64,000 bases of DNA, taken from Paludisphaera mucosa. Lineage in GTDB: Bacteria; Planctomycetota; Planctomycetia; Isosphaerales; Isosphaeraceae. The notes beneath the pieces are model-generated. The model saw only the letters and a list, made by a program, of their open reading frames with translations, had not been told where the DNA came from and ran no database searches. Of the stretch, positions 45,169-52,566 are shown piece by piece. The DNA is taken from NCBI RefSeq assembly GCF_029589435.1, contig NZ_JARRAG010000002.1, positions 3,472,001 through 3,536,000 of the forward strand, given 5' to 3'. Position 1 is the stretch's first letter; each line of letters begins with the position of its first letter. A program made the position numbers and the translations under genes.

Positions 45169-45615
45169 TCAGCGCGAGTGCAACGGGCGCCGGCCGCCCG
45201 GCTTCTCCGAGGTCGAGGCGCCCGGCTCTCGCAAGATCTGCTGGGCGCGCTTGAGGTTCGCGGTGTGCAGGATCGCCAGGGCCTTGCCCTGGCTCGTCGT
45301 CGACGAGACGTAGGCGTACTCGATGTTGATGTGCTCGGCCGCCAGCTTCTCCAGGACGCCCGCCAGCGAGCCCGTGCGGTTCTCGATCTGGAGGGCGAGC
45401 ACCTCGTCGACGGTGGACTCGGTCCCCAGTGAGGTCAACACGCGTTTGGCGGCGTCGAGGTCGGAGGTCACCAGGCGGAGGACGCTGACGCCGCCGGACT
45501 CCATGACGCTGATGGCCAGGACGTCCACCTTCTCCTGGGCGAGAGCCGAGCAGATCTTCGCCAGCCGGCCGGGCTTGTTCTCGAGACGGGCGGTGACTTC
45601 ACTGACGAGTTCCAT
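45169..45615 (-). CDS. Tandem ACT-domain protein
   Basis: A 148-residue cytoplasmic protein made of two ACT domains (about residues 3-68 and 72-135). The first begins EVTARLENKPGRLAKICSAL and the second QIENRTGSLAGVLEKLAAEH; both have the glycine turn that binds amino-acid ligands. Similar stand-alone tandem ACT proteins are often regulators whose ligand is an amino acid; the target is unknown. GGAGGAC lies eight bases before the ATG. It is probably co-transcribed with rsgA, 51 bases downstream. Confidence 0.85.
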   Translation of the reverse strand: MELVSEVTARLENKPGRLAKICSALAQEKVDVLAISVMESGGVSVLRLVTSDLDAAKRVLTSLGTESTVDEVLALQIENRTGSLAGVLEKLAAEHINIEYAYVSSTTSQGKALAILHTANLKRAQQILREPGASTSEKPGGRRPLHSR

Positions 45616-45762
45616 CGATGCGTCCTCCGATACGAGAGCGGATTCAGGACGACGGATCGACCGCGAGGCCGACGGGCCTCGCGGTCGCGGCCCGACCCCC
45701 GCGGCTGTCGCGCAGGTCGGGACCGAGAGACGATTCCTGGGGCGCGGCCGAAGCCCGGGGCG

Positions 45763-48303
45763 TCAGCGGTCCGGTCCGCGGCGACCGGCCCCGCCTTTCG
45801 GCGGCATGGCCCCCGCTCCCGGCTGGCCCGGTCCGGCCCCCGGCTGGCCGGGCTGTCCCGGCTGGGCCGGTGCGGCCGTCGCGGCCGCGTTCGCGGCGGC
45901 CGCCCTGGCGGCGACCCGGGCGCTCGCGATCGCCGGGGCGAGCATCGCGGGGAGCACCCCCTTGGTCCCCAGCAGGGCCGTCATGTCGGGGAACGCGCCG
46001 CGGGTGACGATCCGGATCGAATCGTCGTCGACGGCCACGGTCGTCGTCGACGGGAACATCAGGGCCTTCAATTCGTCGGCCTTCGGGAGGTGGGCCGGGT
46101 CGACGCGGATCGAGATCATCGAGGCGTCGCCCGGACCCGGCGCCGCGGCGCCGGGGCCTCCGCCCTGGGGACCCTGGGGCCCCATCGACGAACTGCCCAC
46201 GCCCGGGGACATCATCCCGCCGGGGCCCCGCATCCCGCTGCTGCTGCCGCGGCTGGACGACATCCCGCTGTTCGACGACCCGCCGGGGGCGATCATGCCG
46301 CTGCTCGACGACCCGCCGGAGGACGACAGGGCCGAGGAGATGCCCGGCAGGCCCGCCGCTCCCTGGCCCGGCGCGTTGGCGACGGCCGGCGGGTTCAGGA
46401 TCACCTCGCTGGCGGCGATCGCGGTGTTGATGCCGGTCTGCAAGGTCCCGGGGAGGCTCGCCAGGACGGCCGCGGTCGTCTCGCGGAAGTCGCCGTACAT
46501 GAGCAGGACGGCGGACTCCGGCGCCTTGGCGAGGGCCTGGGCGATGGCCTCCGGGGCCGTCCAGGTCTTGCGCCGCAGCGATTCGACCGCCAGCCGCGCC
46601 GCCTCGGGAGAGGTCGAGACCGCCAGGAATCCCGCCTCCAGGCGGACGGTCGGCTTGAAGCCGGGCGTCACGAACTTCGCCTGGGACGACGTGGGGACGT
46701 ACAACGTATAGGTGCGAGAGTTCTCGCCCGCCTGGCTGGGGAGGAGGCGGAATTCGGGGATGGCGGCCTCGTCGCGGCGGCGGTCCTTGCGCTCGCCGCC
46801 GGCCCCTTCGCCCTCGCCCCGCCCGCCGGGAAAGCCCGGACCGCCGGGACCGCCCGGGCCGGGCCTCGCGGCCTCCGCCTTGACCGCCGCGGCGACCTGC
46901 TCGGCGGCGGCCTCCTTGATCTTCCGGTTGACCTCCAGCATGACCGCGTCGAGCGCCCGGCTGAAGCGGGCCGGGTCGCCGACCTCGGCGACCAGCACGG
47001 GCTTGGGCGTCCGAGGGCCCATCATGCTGAGCAGCGCGGTGGGGTCGGTGAGGCTGCCGGCCGGCGCTTCCTCGACGGTCGCGGCGGAGGTGTTGGGGGA
47101 CAGGTAGACGACCACCCGCGGCCCCAGGTTGCCCAGGAAGTCCTTCTCGAAGTCCATGCGGCTCCGGGTCCGGACGTTCTCGGCGATCTCCTCATACCTC
47201 CCCTTGGCCACCTCGCCGGCGCCGAGCGCGACCGACTTGATCATGGCCGACCACTGCTCGGGCTTGAGCGAGGCGGAGGCGAAGTATTCGACGCCGTCGG
47301 GGATGGGCAGCAGCTTCTTGGCCTCGAAGACGGGCTGGTCGAGGAACGCCAGCGCGCCCTGCCGGGGCTTGGGGGCCACGATCCGGGTGACGCTCGCCAG
47401 GGCGTCGTCCTGGAACCCCCAGACGTACTCGACCTTCTTGACGCCGAGGTCGACCATGGGCTGATCCAGCTTCCCCGGCCGGACGTTGGGGTCGACGAAG
47501 GCCCTCAAAACGGGGACCAGGCCCGCTTCGATCTTGGCGAGGGCGGTCACCGGTTCGTAGCCCACCACGTTGGGCGACTTGCCGTCGAGCGTCGCCGCGA
47601 CGGCGTCGGCGTCGGAGGGCTGGCCGAAGCCGATCACGAGGTCTTCCTTCTTCTCGGGCCACCAGGCCCATCCCTGATCGGGCGTCTTGGGATCCCCCTT
47701 CGCCGACGGGACGACGACGATCACCCGGCCCCCCTTCCGCTCGGGCCGAGGCTTGGCGGCGGGGTCCATGAACGAGCCGACGAGGCGGCTGAACAGCGCC
47801 TGGCTCTCCTTGCTCGTCACCGCCCCCTTGAGCACGATCACCCCGCGCCTTCCCGTGGGGGCGCTCGGGTCGGCGTGGGCGGCGACGACGAAGCCCTTGC
47901 GGGCGAGGTGCTTGATGATGGCCACCCCGTCGGCCCCGTTGATCTTCCGATTCGGCAGCCAGCCCGCGACGCGTTCGAACAGCGGGACGCCGACCTCCTG
48001 GAGCATGGCGCCCATCGGCGTGTCGTTGAGCATGCGGTACGCGGCCGTCTTGCGCCAGGCGTCCTCGTGGGCGTCGAGGCCGTCGAATTCCAGGTACATC
48101 CCCAGGTTGTCGCGTGCGACATAGGCCGCGCCGGGGGTCGACGTCGCGGGGGATGCCGGCTCGACGGCCGCCGACTTGGCGGCGGGCGCCGTCTGGGCCG
48201 CCGCGTCGACCGGGATGCAGAGCCCGACGAGCGCCGCCGCCAGCAAGGCGGGGGCGACCCGGCGGTCCGGAGTGCGGGACGGGTCGAACGGGAGTCGTCG
48301 CAC
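45763..48303 (-). CDS. Large secreted protein with Gly/Ser/Met-rich region
   Basis: An 846-residue exported protein of unknown function. I chose the GTG at 48303 because TGAGGA lies about nine bases upstream and a signal peptide follows (hydrophobic segment about residues 17-30, cleavage near AAAQT). Residues about 60-480 form a globular alpha/beta region with LAFLDQPVFEAKKLL and VEYFASASLKPEQW. Low-complexity stretches follow: a Pro/Gly segment near 530-550, a Ser/Gly/Met-rich segment of about 60 residues near 695-750 (DNA 46160-46340, with imperfect short repeats), and an Ala/Gln/Pro tail. No catalytic motif is seen. Such proteins are common in planctomycetes. A structural or surface role is possible. 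Confidence 0.7.
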   Translation of the reverse strand: MRRLPFDPSRTPDRRVAPALLAAALVGLCIPVDAAAQTAPAAKSAAVEPASPATSTPGAAYVARDNLGMYLEFDGLDAHEDAWRKTAAYRMLNDTPMGAMLQEVGVPLFERVAGWLPNRKINGADGVAIIKHLARKGFVVAAHADPSAPTGRRGVIVLKGAVTSKESQALFSRLVGSFMDPAAKPRPERKGGRVIVVVPSAKGDPKTPDQGWAWWPEKKEDLVIGFGQPSDADAVAATLDGKSPNVVGYEPVTALAKIEAGLVPVLRAFVDPNVRPGKLDQPMVDLGVKKVEYVWGFQDDALASVTRIVAPKPRQGALAFLDQPVFEAKKLLPIPDGVEYFASASLKPEQWSAMIKSVALGAGEVAKGRYEEIAENVRTRSRMDFEKDFLGNLGPRVVVYLSPNTSAATVEEAPAGSLTDPTALLSMMGPRTPKPVLVAEVGDPARFSRALDAVMLEVNRKIKEAAAEQVAAAVKAEAARPGPGGPGGPGFPGGRGEGEGAGGERKDRRRDEAAIPEFRLLPSQAGENSRTYTLYVPTSSQAKFVTPGFKPTVRLEAGFLAVSTSPEAARLAVESLRRKTWTAPEAIAQALAKAPESAVLLMYGDFRETTAAVLASLPGTLQTGINTAIAASEVILNPPAVANAPGQGAAGLPGISSALSSSGGSSSSGMIAPGGSSNSGMSSSRGSSSGMRGPGGMMSPGVGSSSMGPQGPQGGGPGAAAPGPGDASMISIRVDPAHLPKADELKALMFPSTTTVAVDDDSIRIVTRGAFPDMTALLGTKGVLPAMLAPAIASARVAARAAAANAAATAAPAQPGQPGQPGAGPGQPGAGAMPPKGGAGRRGPDR

Positions 48304-48521
48304 GGGGGCGGTCCTCAGGGATGTGTCCGGGATGCAAGACGCGACGCCGCGTTCCGGCGCTCCCCGCGTCGGCGTGCGACGGCCGCGGACGCCGCCGCGA
48401 CCCTCGCCGACGAGCGCGCTCGGGGGCCGGATCAACCCTCATGGTATGGTTGATGCCATCCCGCGCCAACACGTCGCCCGGGGAAGCCGACCGCGATCTC
48501 TTCGTCGTCCTCGAAACGGGA

Positions 48522-49388
48522 TCAGCGACCGGACGACCGGGCCTCGGCCGATCCGGGCGCCCGCCGGGGATCGGCGGGCGAGAAGCCGTGGGCGAGGAAG
48601 ACGGCCGCCCCCTCCGGCGAGGCGACCAGCTCGGCGAAGCTCCGGGCCGACTCCTCGTGAGCGGTCGAATCCAGAAGTGCGATCGTCACGCGGACGTGGT
48701 CCAGCTCGATCCGGCCCAGCGACGGGTGCGCCATGACCGACTCGGGCCCCTCCTGAGGGCGCTGCTCCGCGGGGACGTCGACGGCCTCGATCTTCTCGCG
48801 GTTGGCGTAGACCACGGCGTTCCAGACGAACGCCGCGTCCAGCTCGTCGGCGACGAGGGCCGCGGCCAGCTGGCGACCGGCCGCGGCCCGCTTGACCACG
48901 TTCGCCTCGACCTCGCGCTCGACGCCCGCCTTCCGCAGCATCAGCGCGAGGATGTTCCCCGAGATCGCGGTCCCGGGATTGGTCACGCCCATCCGCACGC
49001 CCGGCCGGGCCAGGTCCTTCAAGCCCTTGATCCCCTTGGGGTTGCCCCGGGCGACGGCGATCACCGGCGTGAGCGAGGCCGGATTCCAGGCGCGTCGCAC
49101 CTTGATCCCGTCGCGGTCCAGCATGGCCAGGAACGGGTCGTGGGAGATGAACAGGTCGGCGTGCTCGACGACCTTGATGCGCTCGATGAGCGAACGGGGG
49201 TCGTTCATCTCGACGACGACGTGGACGCCGGTCCGCTCCTCGTAGACCCTGGCCAGCTCCTCGATCGACGTCTTCATGCTCGGCCCGGTCAGGCAGAGGA
49301 TCGACGGCTTGTCGTCGGCCCCGGCGGCCGCGGGCGCGATCGCGAGTCCGAAGACTGCGATCAGAAGACGGAGGGAACGCATTCTCAT
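48522..49388 (-). CDS. ModA-like extracellular solute-binding protein
   Basis: A 288-residue secreted protein with a signal peptide (about residues 1-23, ending near AAGADD). The body has the type II binding-protein pattern of the ModA/WtpA branch: LTGPSMKTSIEELARVYEERTG near the N-terminus, ADLFISHDPFLAML in place of the ModA motif FISAD, and VRMGVTNPGTAISGNIL. It may bind molybdate, tungstate or another oxyanion. No permease or ATPase is adjacent; the modABC operon lies some 14 kb away. Its stop-to-start gap from the upstream lipoprotein gene is only 14 bases, so it is probably in that operon. Confidence 0.75.
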   Translation of the reverse strand: MRMRSLRLLIAVFGLAIAPAAAGADDKPSILCLTGPSMKTSIEELARVYEERTGVHVVVEMNDPRSLIERIKVVEHADLFISHDPFLAMLDRDGIKVRRAWNPASLTPVIAVARGNPKGIKGLKDLARPGVRMGVTNPGTAISGNILALMLRKAGVEREVEANVVKRAAAGRQLAAALVADELDAAFVWNAVVYANREKIEAVDVPAEQRPQEGPESVMAHPSLGRIELDHVRVTIALLDSTAHEESARSFAELVASPEGAAVFLAHGFSPADPRRAPGSAEARSSGR

Positions 49389-49402
49389 GGCGGATCTCCC
49401 GA

Positions 49403-49852
49403 TCAGCGACGCGACTTGGCCGCCTTCAAATCGATGGGGGGGATGACGTTCTCGCCGGGACGGATCGTGGCCTGGAGCCCGGACGTTTCCGCCCTGGCGT
49501 AGCGGCCGCGCAACCGGTCCTCGCCGCCGCCCGCGTCGTCTGCGAGGAGGCCGGGGCCGCCCCGCCAGACGACCGTCAGGCGGTATTCGCCGGCCGGGGC
49601 CCCGTCGCCGGCCGTCCGGGTGCTCGGCCGGAACGCGCCGTCGGGCTCCACGATGGCGGTCGGTGGCGGCGTGACGGTGCCGAGCGTCTGTGTGGAATGG
49701 AAGACGACCTCCGCGCCGACGGCCGGCGCGCCGTCGACGAGGACGCGTCCCGATACCGGGTGGATGGGCGGTCCGTCCTGGGGCTCGCCGCAGCCCGCGA
49801 AGACCGCCGTCGCCAGGAGGGCGGGGCGAAGCCGTCGTAGGTCCATCCGCAT
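49403..49852 (-). CDS. Small lipoprotein with carboxypeptidase-regulatory-like fold
   Basis: A 149-residue lipoprotein. The signal peptide ends in a lipobox (VFAGC, lipidated Cys at about residue 21). The mature domain is a beta-sandwich of the carboxypeptidase regulatory/transthyretin type, with VSGRVLVDGAPAVGAEVVF at the start and PAGEYRLTVVW in the middle. Such lipoproteins regularly follow DUF1559 genes in planctomycetes, as here (13 bases after). The role is unknown; they may be parts of a cell-surface pilus-like or adhesion system. Confidence 0.85.
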   Translation of the reverse strand: MRMDLRRLRPALLATAVFAGCGEPQDGPPIHPVSGRVLVDGAPAVGAEVVFHSTQTLGTVTPPPTAIVEPDGAFRPSTRTAGDGAPAGEYRLTVVWRGGPGLLADDAGGGEDRLRGRYARAETSGLQATIRPGENVIPPIDLKAAKSRR

Positions 49853-49865
49853 CTCCGGGGCTCGC

Positions 49866-50771
49866 TCAGTATTCCGACGCCGAGACGATCTCGCCGCCGT
49901 CGCGCGTGGCCAGGGCGAAGACGATCGGGACGGCGACCGTGTCCTTCAAGAACCGGACGCCGCCGTCGCAGAAGGCGACGTTGGCCCCGCCGACGTGGAA
50001 GCCGTAGACGCCCTGCGAATTGCTGCAATTCACGGCGCAGGCCCAGCCCAGCGCGCGGCCGTCGGCCGTGTAACCCTGGAACTGAAAATGCTGCCAGGCG
50101 GCCCAGGGCCCCCACCACATCGGCAGGTTCAGGCCCACCGTCGTGGGCTGCCGCACCCGATTCCGCAGGTAGTAGCCGGGACGTCCCGCCTGCTCCTGGA
50201 TCAGGGTCGTGTTCGACGTGCCGTCCACGATGTTGCCGATGGGCTGGAGGTCGTCCTGCGTCTTCAGGGCCGGGTTCCGCGTCGTGCCGGCGGGGAGGCC
50301 CTGGGGGTTCAGCAGGTGGTTGACGAAGTAGTCGCCGACCGCCCCGGTGGTGTTGAACGGGACGTTGGACTGGTCGCCCATCGCCATCAACAGGTCGTCG
50401 TGCGGGGCCGACGGGCAGAGGAACGTCGCCACGACCGTCTGGACCACGGTGGAGTTGCCCAGGTGGTAGAAATGCAGGCCGAGGTTGAAGCCGTCGTAGA
50501 GCGGGCGCTGTTCCAGGTGGGGGAGCAGGTCGACGCACCATCCGTGCGACGCCGGGATCGTCGTCCGGGCCGGCGGGAAGCCGCGGCGGACGTCGTGGAA
50601 GTTCAAGAACCCGAGCGCCGCCTGCTTGAGGTTGTTGAGGCACTGCGCCCGCCGCGCCGTCTCGCGGGCCGCCTGCACGGCGGGCAGCAAGAGGGCGATC
50701 AGGATCGCGATGATCGCGATGACGATCAGCAGCTCGATCAGGGTGAACCCCCGACGACGTCGATCAGCCAT
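49866..50771 (-). CDS. DUF1559 pseudopilin-like protein
   Basis: A 301-residue protein with a type IV pilin-like N-terminus: short basic leader, then GFTLIELLIVIAIIAIL, with the prepilin peptidase site before the Phe. The rest is the DUF1559 domain, with CLNNLKQAALGFLNFHD near the start and FHVGGANVAFCDGGVRFLKD near the end, both standard for the family. Planctomycetes have many copies, probably surface proteins sorted by a type II/IV pathway. The ATG at 50771 has GGGGGG twelve bases upstream. It is followed by its usual small lipoprotein partner. Confidence 0.93.
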   Translation of the reverse strand: MADRRRRGFTLIELLIVIAIIAILIALLLPAVQAARETARRAQCLNNLKQAALGFLNFHDVRRGFPPARTTIPASHGWCVDLLPHLEQRPLYDGFNLGLHFYHLGNSTVVQTVVATFLCPSAPHDDLLMAMGDQSNVPFNTTGAVGDYFVNHLLNPQGLPAGTTRNPALKTQDDLQPIGNIVDGTSNTTLIQEQAGRPGYYLRNRVRQPTTVGLNLPMWWGPWAAWQHFQFQGYTADGRALGWACAVNCSNSQGVYGFHVGGANVAFCDGGVRFLKDTVAVPIVFALATRDGGEIVSASEY

Positions 50772-50871
50772 GTTGACGCAATCCCCCCGGTGATGCACCT
50801 CGGCCCGTCGTCCCCGGCGAACGATCCTAGGGACAAACGTCAGAGCAATCAAGGGGAAAGCGGCCGACGAT

Positions 50872-51060
50872 TCATTCGCGCGGCGCGGGGGCGGCCTCGA
50901 CGCCGGCCGAGGGCGCGGCCGCGGCGGGGGGCTCACGGTCGGCGGCGGGTTCGACCGCGAGCCGGTTCCACGAGGCGGCGATCGCGTAGCCGAGCAGGCC
51001 GCCGATGACGACCATGCCCAGGGCCTGGAGCCGTCGAGGGGTCAGCAGGCGGGCGCTCAC
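50872..51060 (-). CDS. Small single-helix membrane protein
   Basis: A 62-residue protein starting with GTG at 51060; the GTGA overlaps the stop of the DUF1501 gene, which implies coupled translation. A basic N-terminus (LLTPRRLQALG) precedes one membrane helix (MVVIGGLLGYAIAASW), then an Ala/Pro/Glu-rich tail. The helix is much like the N-terminal anchor of some planctomycete sulfatases and other exported enzymes, so this may be a small anchor protein or the remnant of a longer gene. No known function. Confidence 0.6.
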   Translation of the reverse strand: MSARLLTPRRLQALGMVVIGGLLGYAIAASWNRLAVEPAADREPPAAAAPSAGVEAAPAPRE

Positions 51061-52532
51061 GCGACGATCTCGTGCACGACGCGGCCGTGGACGTCGGTCA
51101 GGCGGAAGTCGCGGCCTGCATAGTGGAAGGTGAATTTCTCGTGGTCGAAGCCGAGCAGGTGCAGGATCGTGGCGTGGAGGTCGTGGACGTGGACCTTGTT
51201 CTCGACGGCCTGGAAGCCCAGCTCGTCGGTCGCCCCGTGGACGTGGCCCTTCTTGACACCGCCGCCCGCCAGCCAGGCGGTGAAGCCGTAGTGGTTGTGG
51301 TCGCGGCCGTTCATCTTGCCGGCGTTGGCGCCGGGCGTGGGCAGCTCGACGGTCGGCGTGCGGCCGAACTCGCCCGAGCAGACGACGAGCGTGTCGTCGA
51401 GCATCCCGCGCTGCTTGAGGTCGAACAGGAAAGCGGCGATCCCCTGGTCGCACTGCTGGGCGAGCGAGCGATGGCCGGTCTCCAGGTCGTCGTGGTTGTC
51501 CCAGGGCTGCCCCGCGCCGTGCCAGAGCTGCACGAACCGAACGCCGCGTTCGAGGAGCCTGCGGGTCGCCAGCAGCTGGCGGGCGTGGACGCCCGGCCCG
51601 TAGAGGTCGCGGACGTGCTGCGGCTCGCGATCGACGTCGAACGCGTCGGCGGCCTCGGACTGCATCCGGTAGGCCAGCTCGAACGACTGGATGCGGGCCT
51701 CCAGGTCGGCCTCGTGCCGGCGACGGTCGAGGTGCTCGCGGTTCAGCTCCGCGAGCAGGTCGAGCTGGGCGCGCTGGGCCTGCGGGCCGACTCCGTGGTT
51801 GCGGATGTGGGCGATCAGCTTCTCGATGTCGGTGTTGCGGCTGTCGAGGTACGTCCCCTGATATACGCCCGGCAGGAATGCCGACTGCCAGTTCTGGGAC
51901 TCGGCGATCGGGAAGCCGTCGGGGCACATGACGAGGAAGCCGGGCAGGTTCTGGTTCTCGGTCCCGAGCCCGTAGAGCACCCACGAGCCCAGGCTGGGCC
52001 GCGCCTGCCGCGCCTCGCCGCAGTTCATGAGCATCAAGGACGGCTCATGGTTCGGGACGTCGGCGTGCATCGAGCGGACGACGCACATCTCGTCGGCCAT
52101 CTGGGCCGTCCGCGCGAAGATCTCGCTGACTTCCAGGCCGCTCTCGCCGTACTTGCGGAACTTGTAAGGCGACCCCAGCGCCGCGCCGGTCTTGCGCTCG
52201 GTCGGCAGGTTGGTCGGGACTTCCTTGCCGTGGTACTTGGTCAGCGTCGGCTTGGGATCGAAGGTGTCGACGTGCGACATCCCGCCGTTCATGAACAGGT
52301 GGACGACCCGCTTGGCCGTCCCCTTCCCCGGGGCCGCCTTGGGGAGCAGCGGGTTGGCCGACATCCCGGCCGGCGCGGGGACGGCGTCGGCGGCCCGCGC
52401 CGCGCGACCGAGGCCGCCGGTCTCCGAGAGCAGCGCGCCGAGGGCCAGCGAGCCGAAGCCCACGCCCGAGCGGCAGAGCATCTCGCGGCGGGTGGCGAGC
52501 CTGTTTTCGAGCCCGTTGGGGACGTGCGACAT
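51057..52532 (-). CDS. DUF1501 secreted protein, sulfatase-like fold
   Basis: A 491-residue protein of the DUF1501 family, which belongs to the alkaline-phosphatase/sulfatase superfamily. A twin-arginine signal (TRREMLCRSGVGFGSLALG) leads to the export site near AARAADA. Family blocks are present: VVHLFMNGGMSHVDTFDPKP, VVRSMHADVPNHEPS, VRFVQLWHGAGQPWDNHDD and VVCSGEFGRTP. The ATG at 52532 has GAGGG eight bases upstream. It follows the PSD1 cytochrome gene by 34 bases, the usual planctomycete pairing. The substrate is unknown. No sulfatase formylglycine motif C/S-x-P-x-R is seen. Confidence 0.92.
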   Translation of the reverse strand: MSHVPNGLENRLATRREMLCRSGVGFGSLALGALLSETGGLGRAARAADAVPAPAGMSANPLLPKAAPGKGTAKRVVHLFMNGGMSHVDTFDPKPTLTKYHGKEVPTNLPTERKTGAALGSPYKFRKYGESGLEVSEIFARTAQMADEMCVVRSMHADVPNHEPSLMLMNCGEARQARPSLGSWVLYGLGTENQNLPGFLVMCPDGFPIAESQNWQSAFLPGVYQGTYLDSRNTDIEKLIAHIRNHGVGPQAQRAQLDLLAELNREHLDRRRHEADLEARIQSFELAYRMQSEAADAFDVDREPQHVRDLYGPGVHARQLLATRRLLERGVRFVQLWHGAGQPWDNHDDLETGHRSLAQQCDQGIAAFLFDLKQRGMLDDTLVVCSGEFGRTPTVELPTPGANAGKMNGRDHNHYGFTAWLAGGGVKKGHVHGATDELGFQAVENKVHVHDLHATILHLLGFDHEKFTFHYAGRDFRLTDVHGRVVHEIVA

Positions 52533-52566
52533 CGGGAAAGCCCTCAAACCCGGGCGGCCGGGTCGA

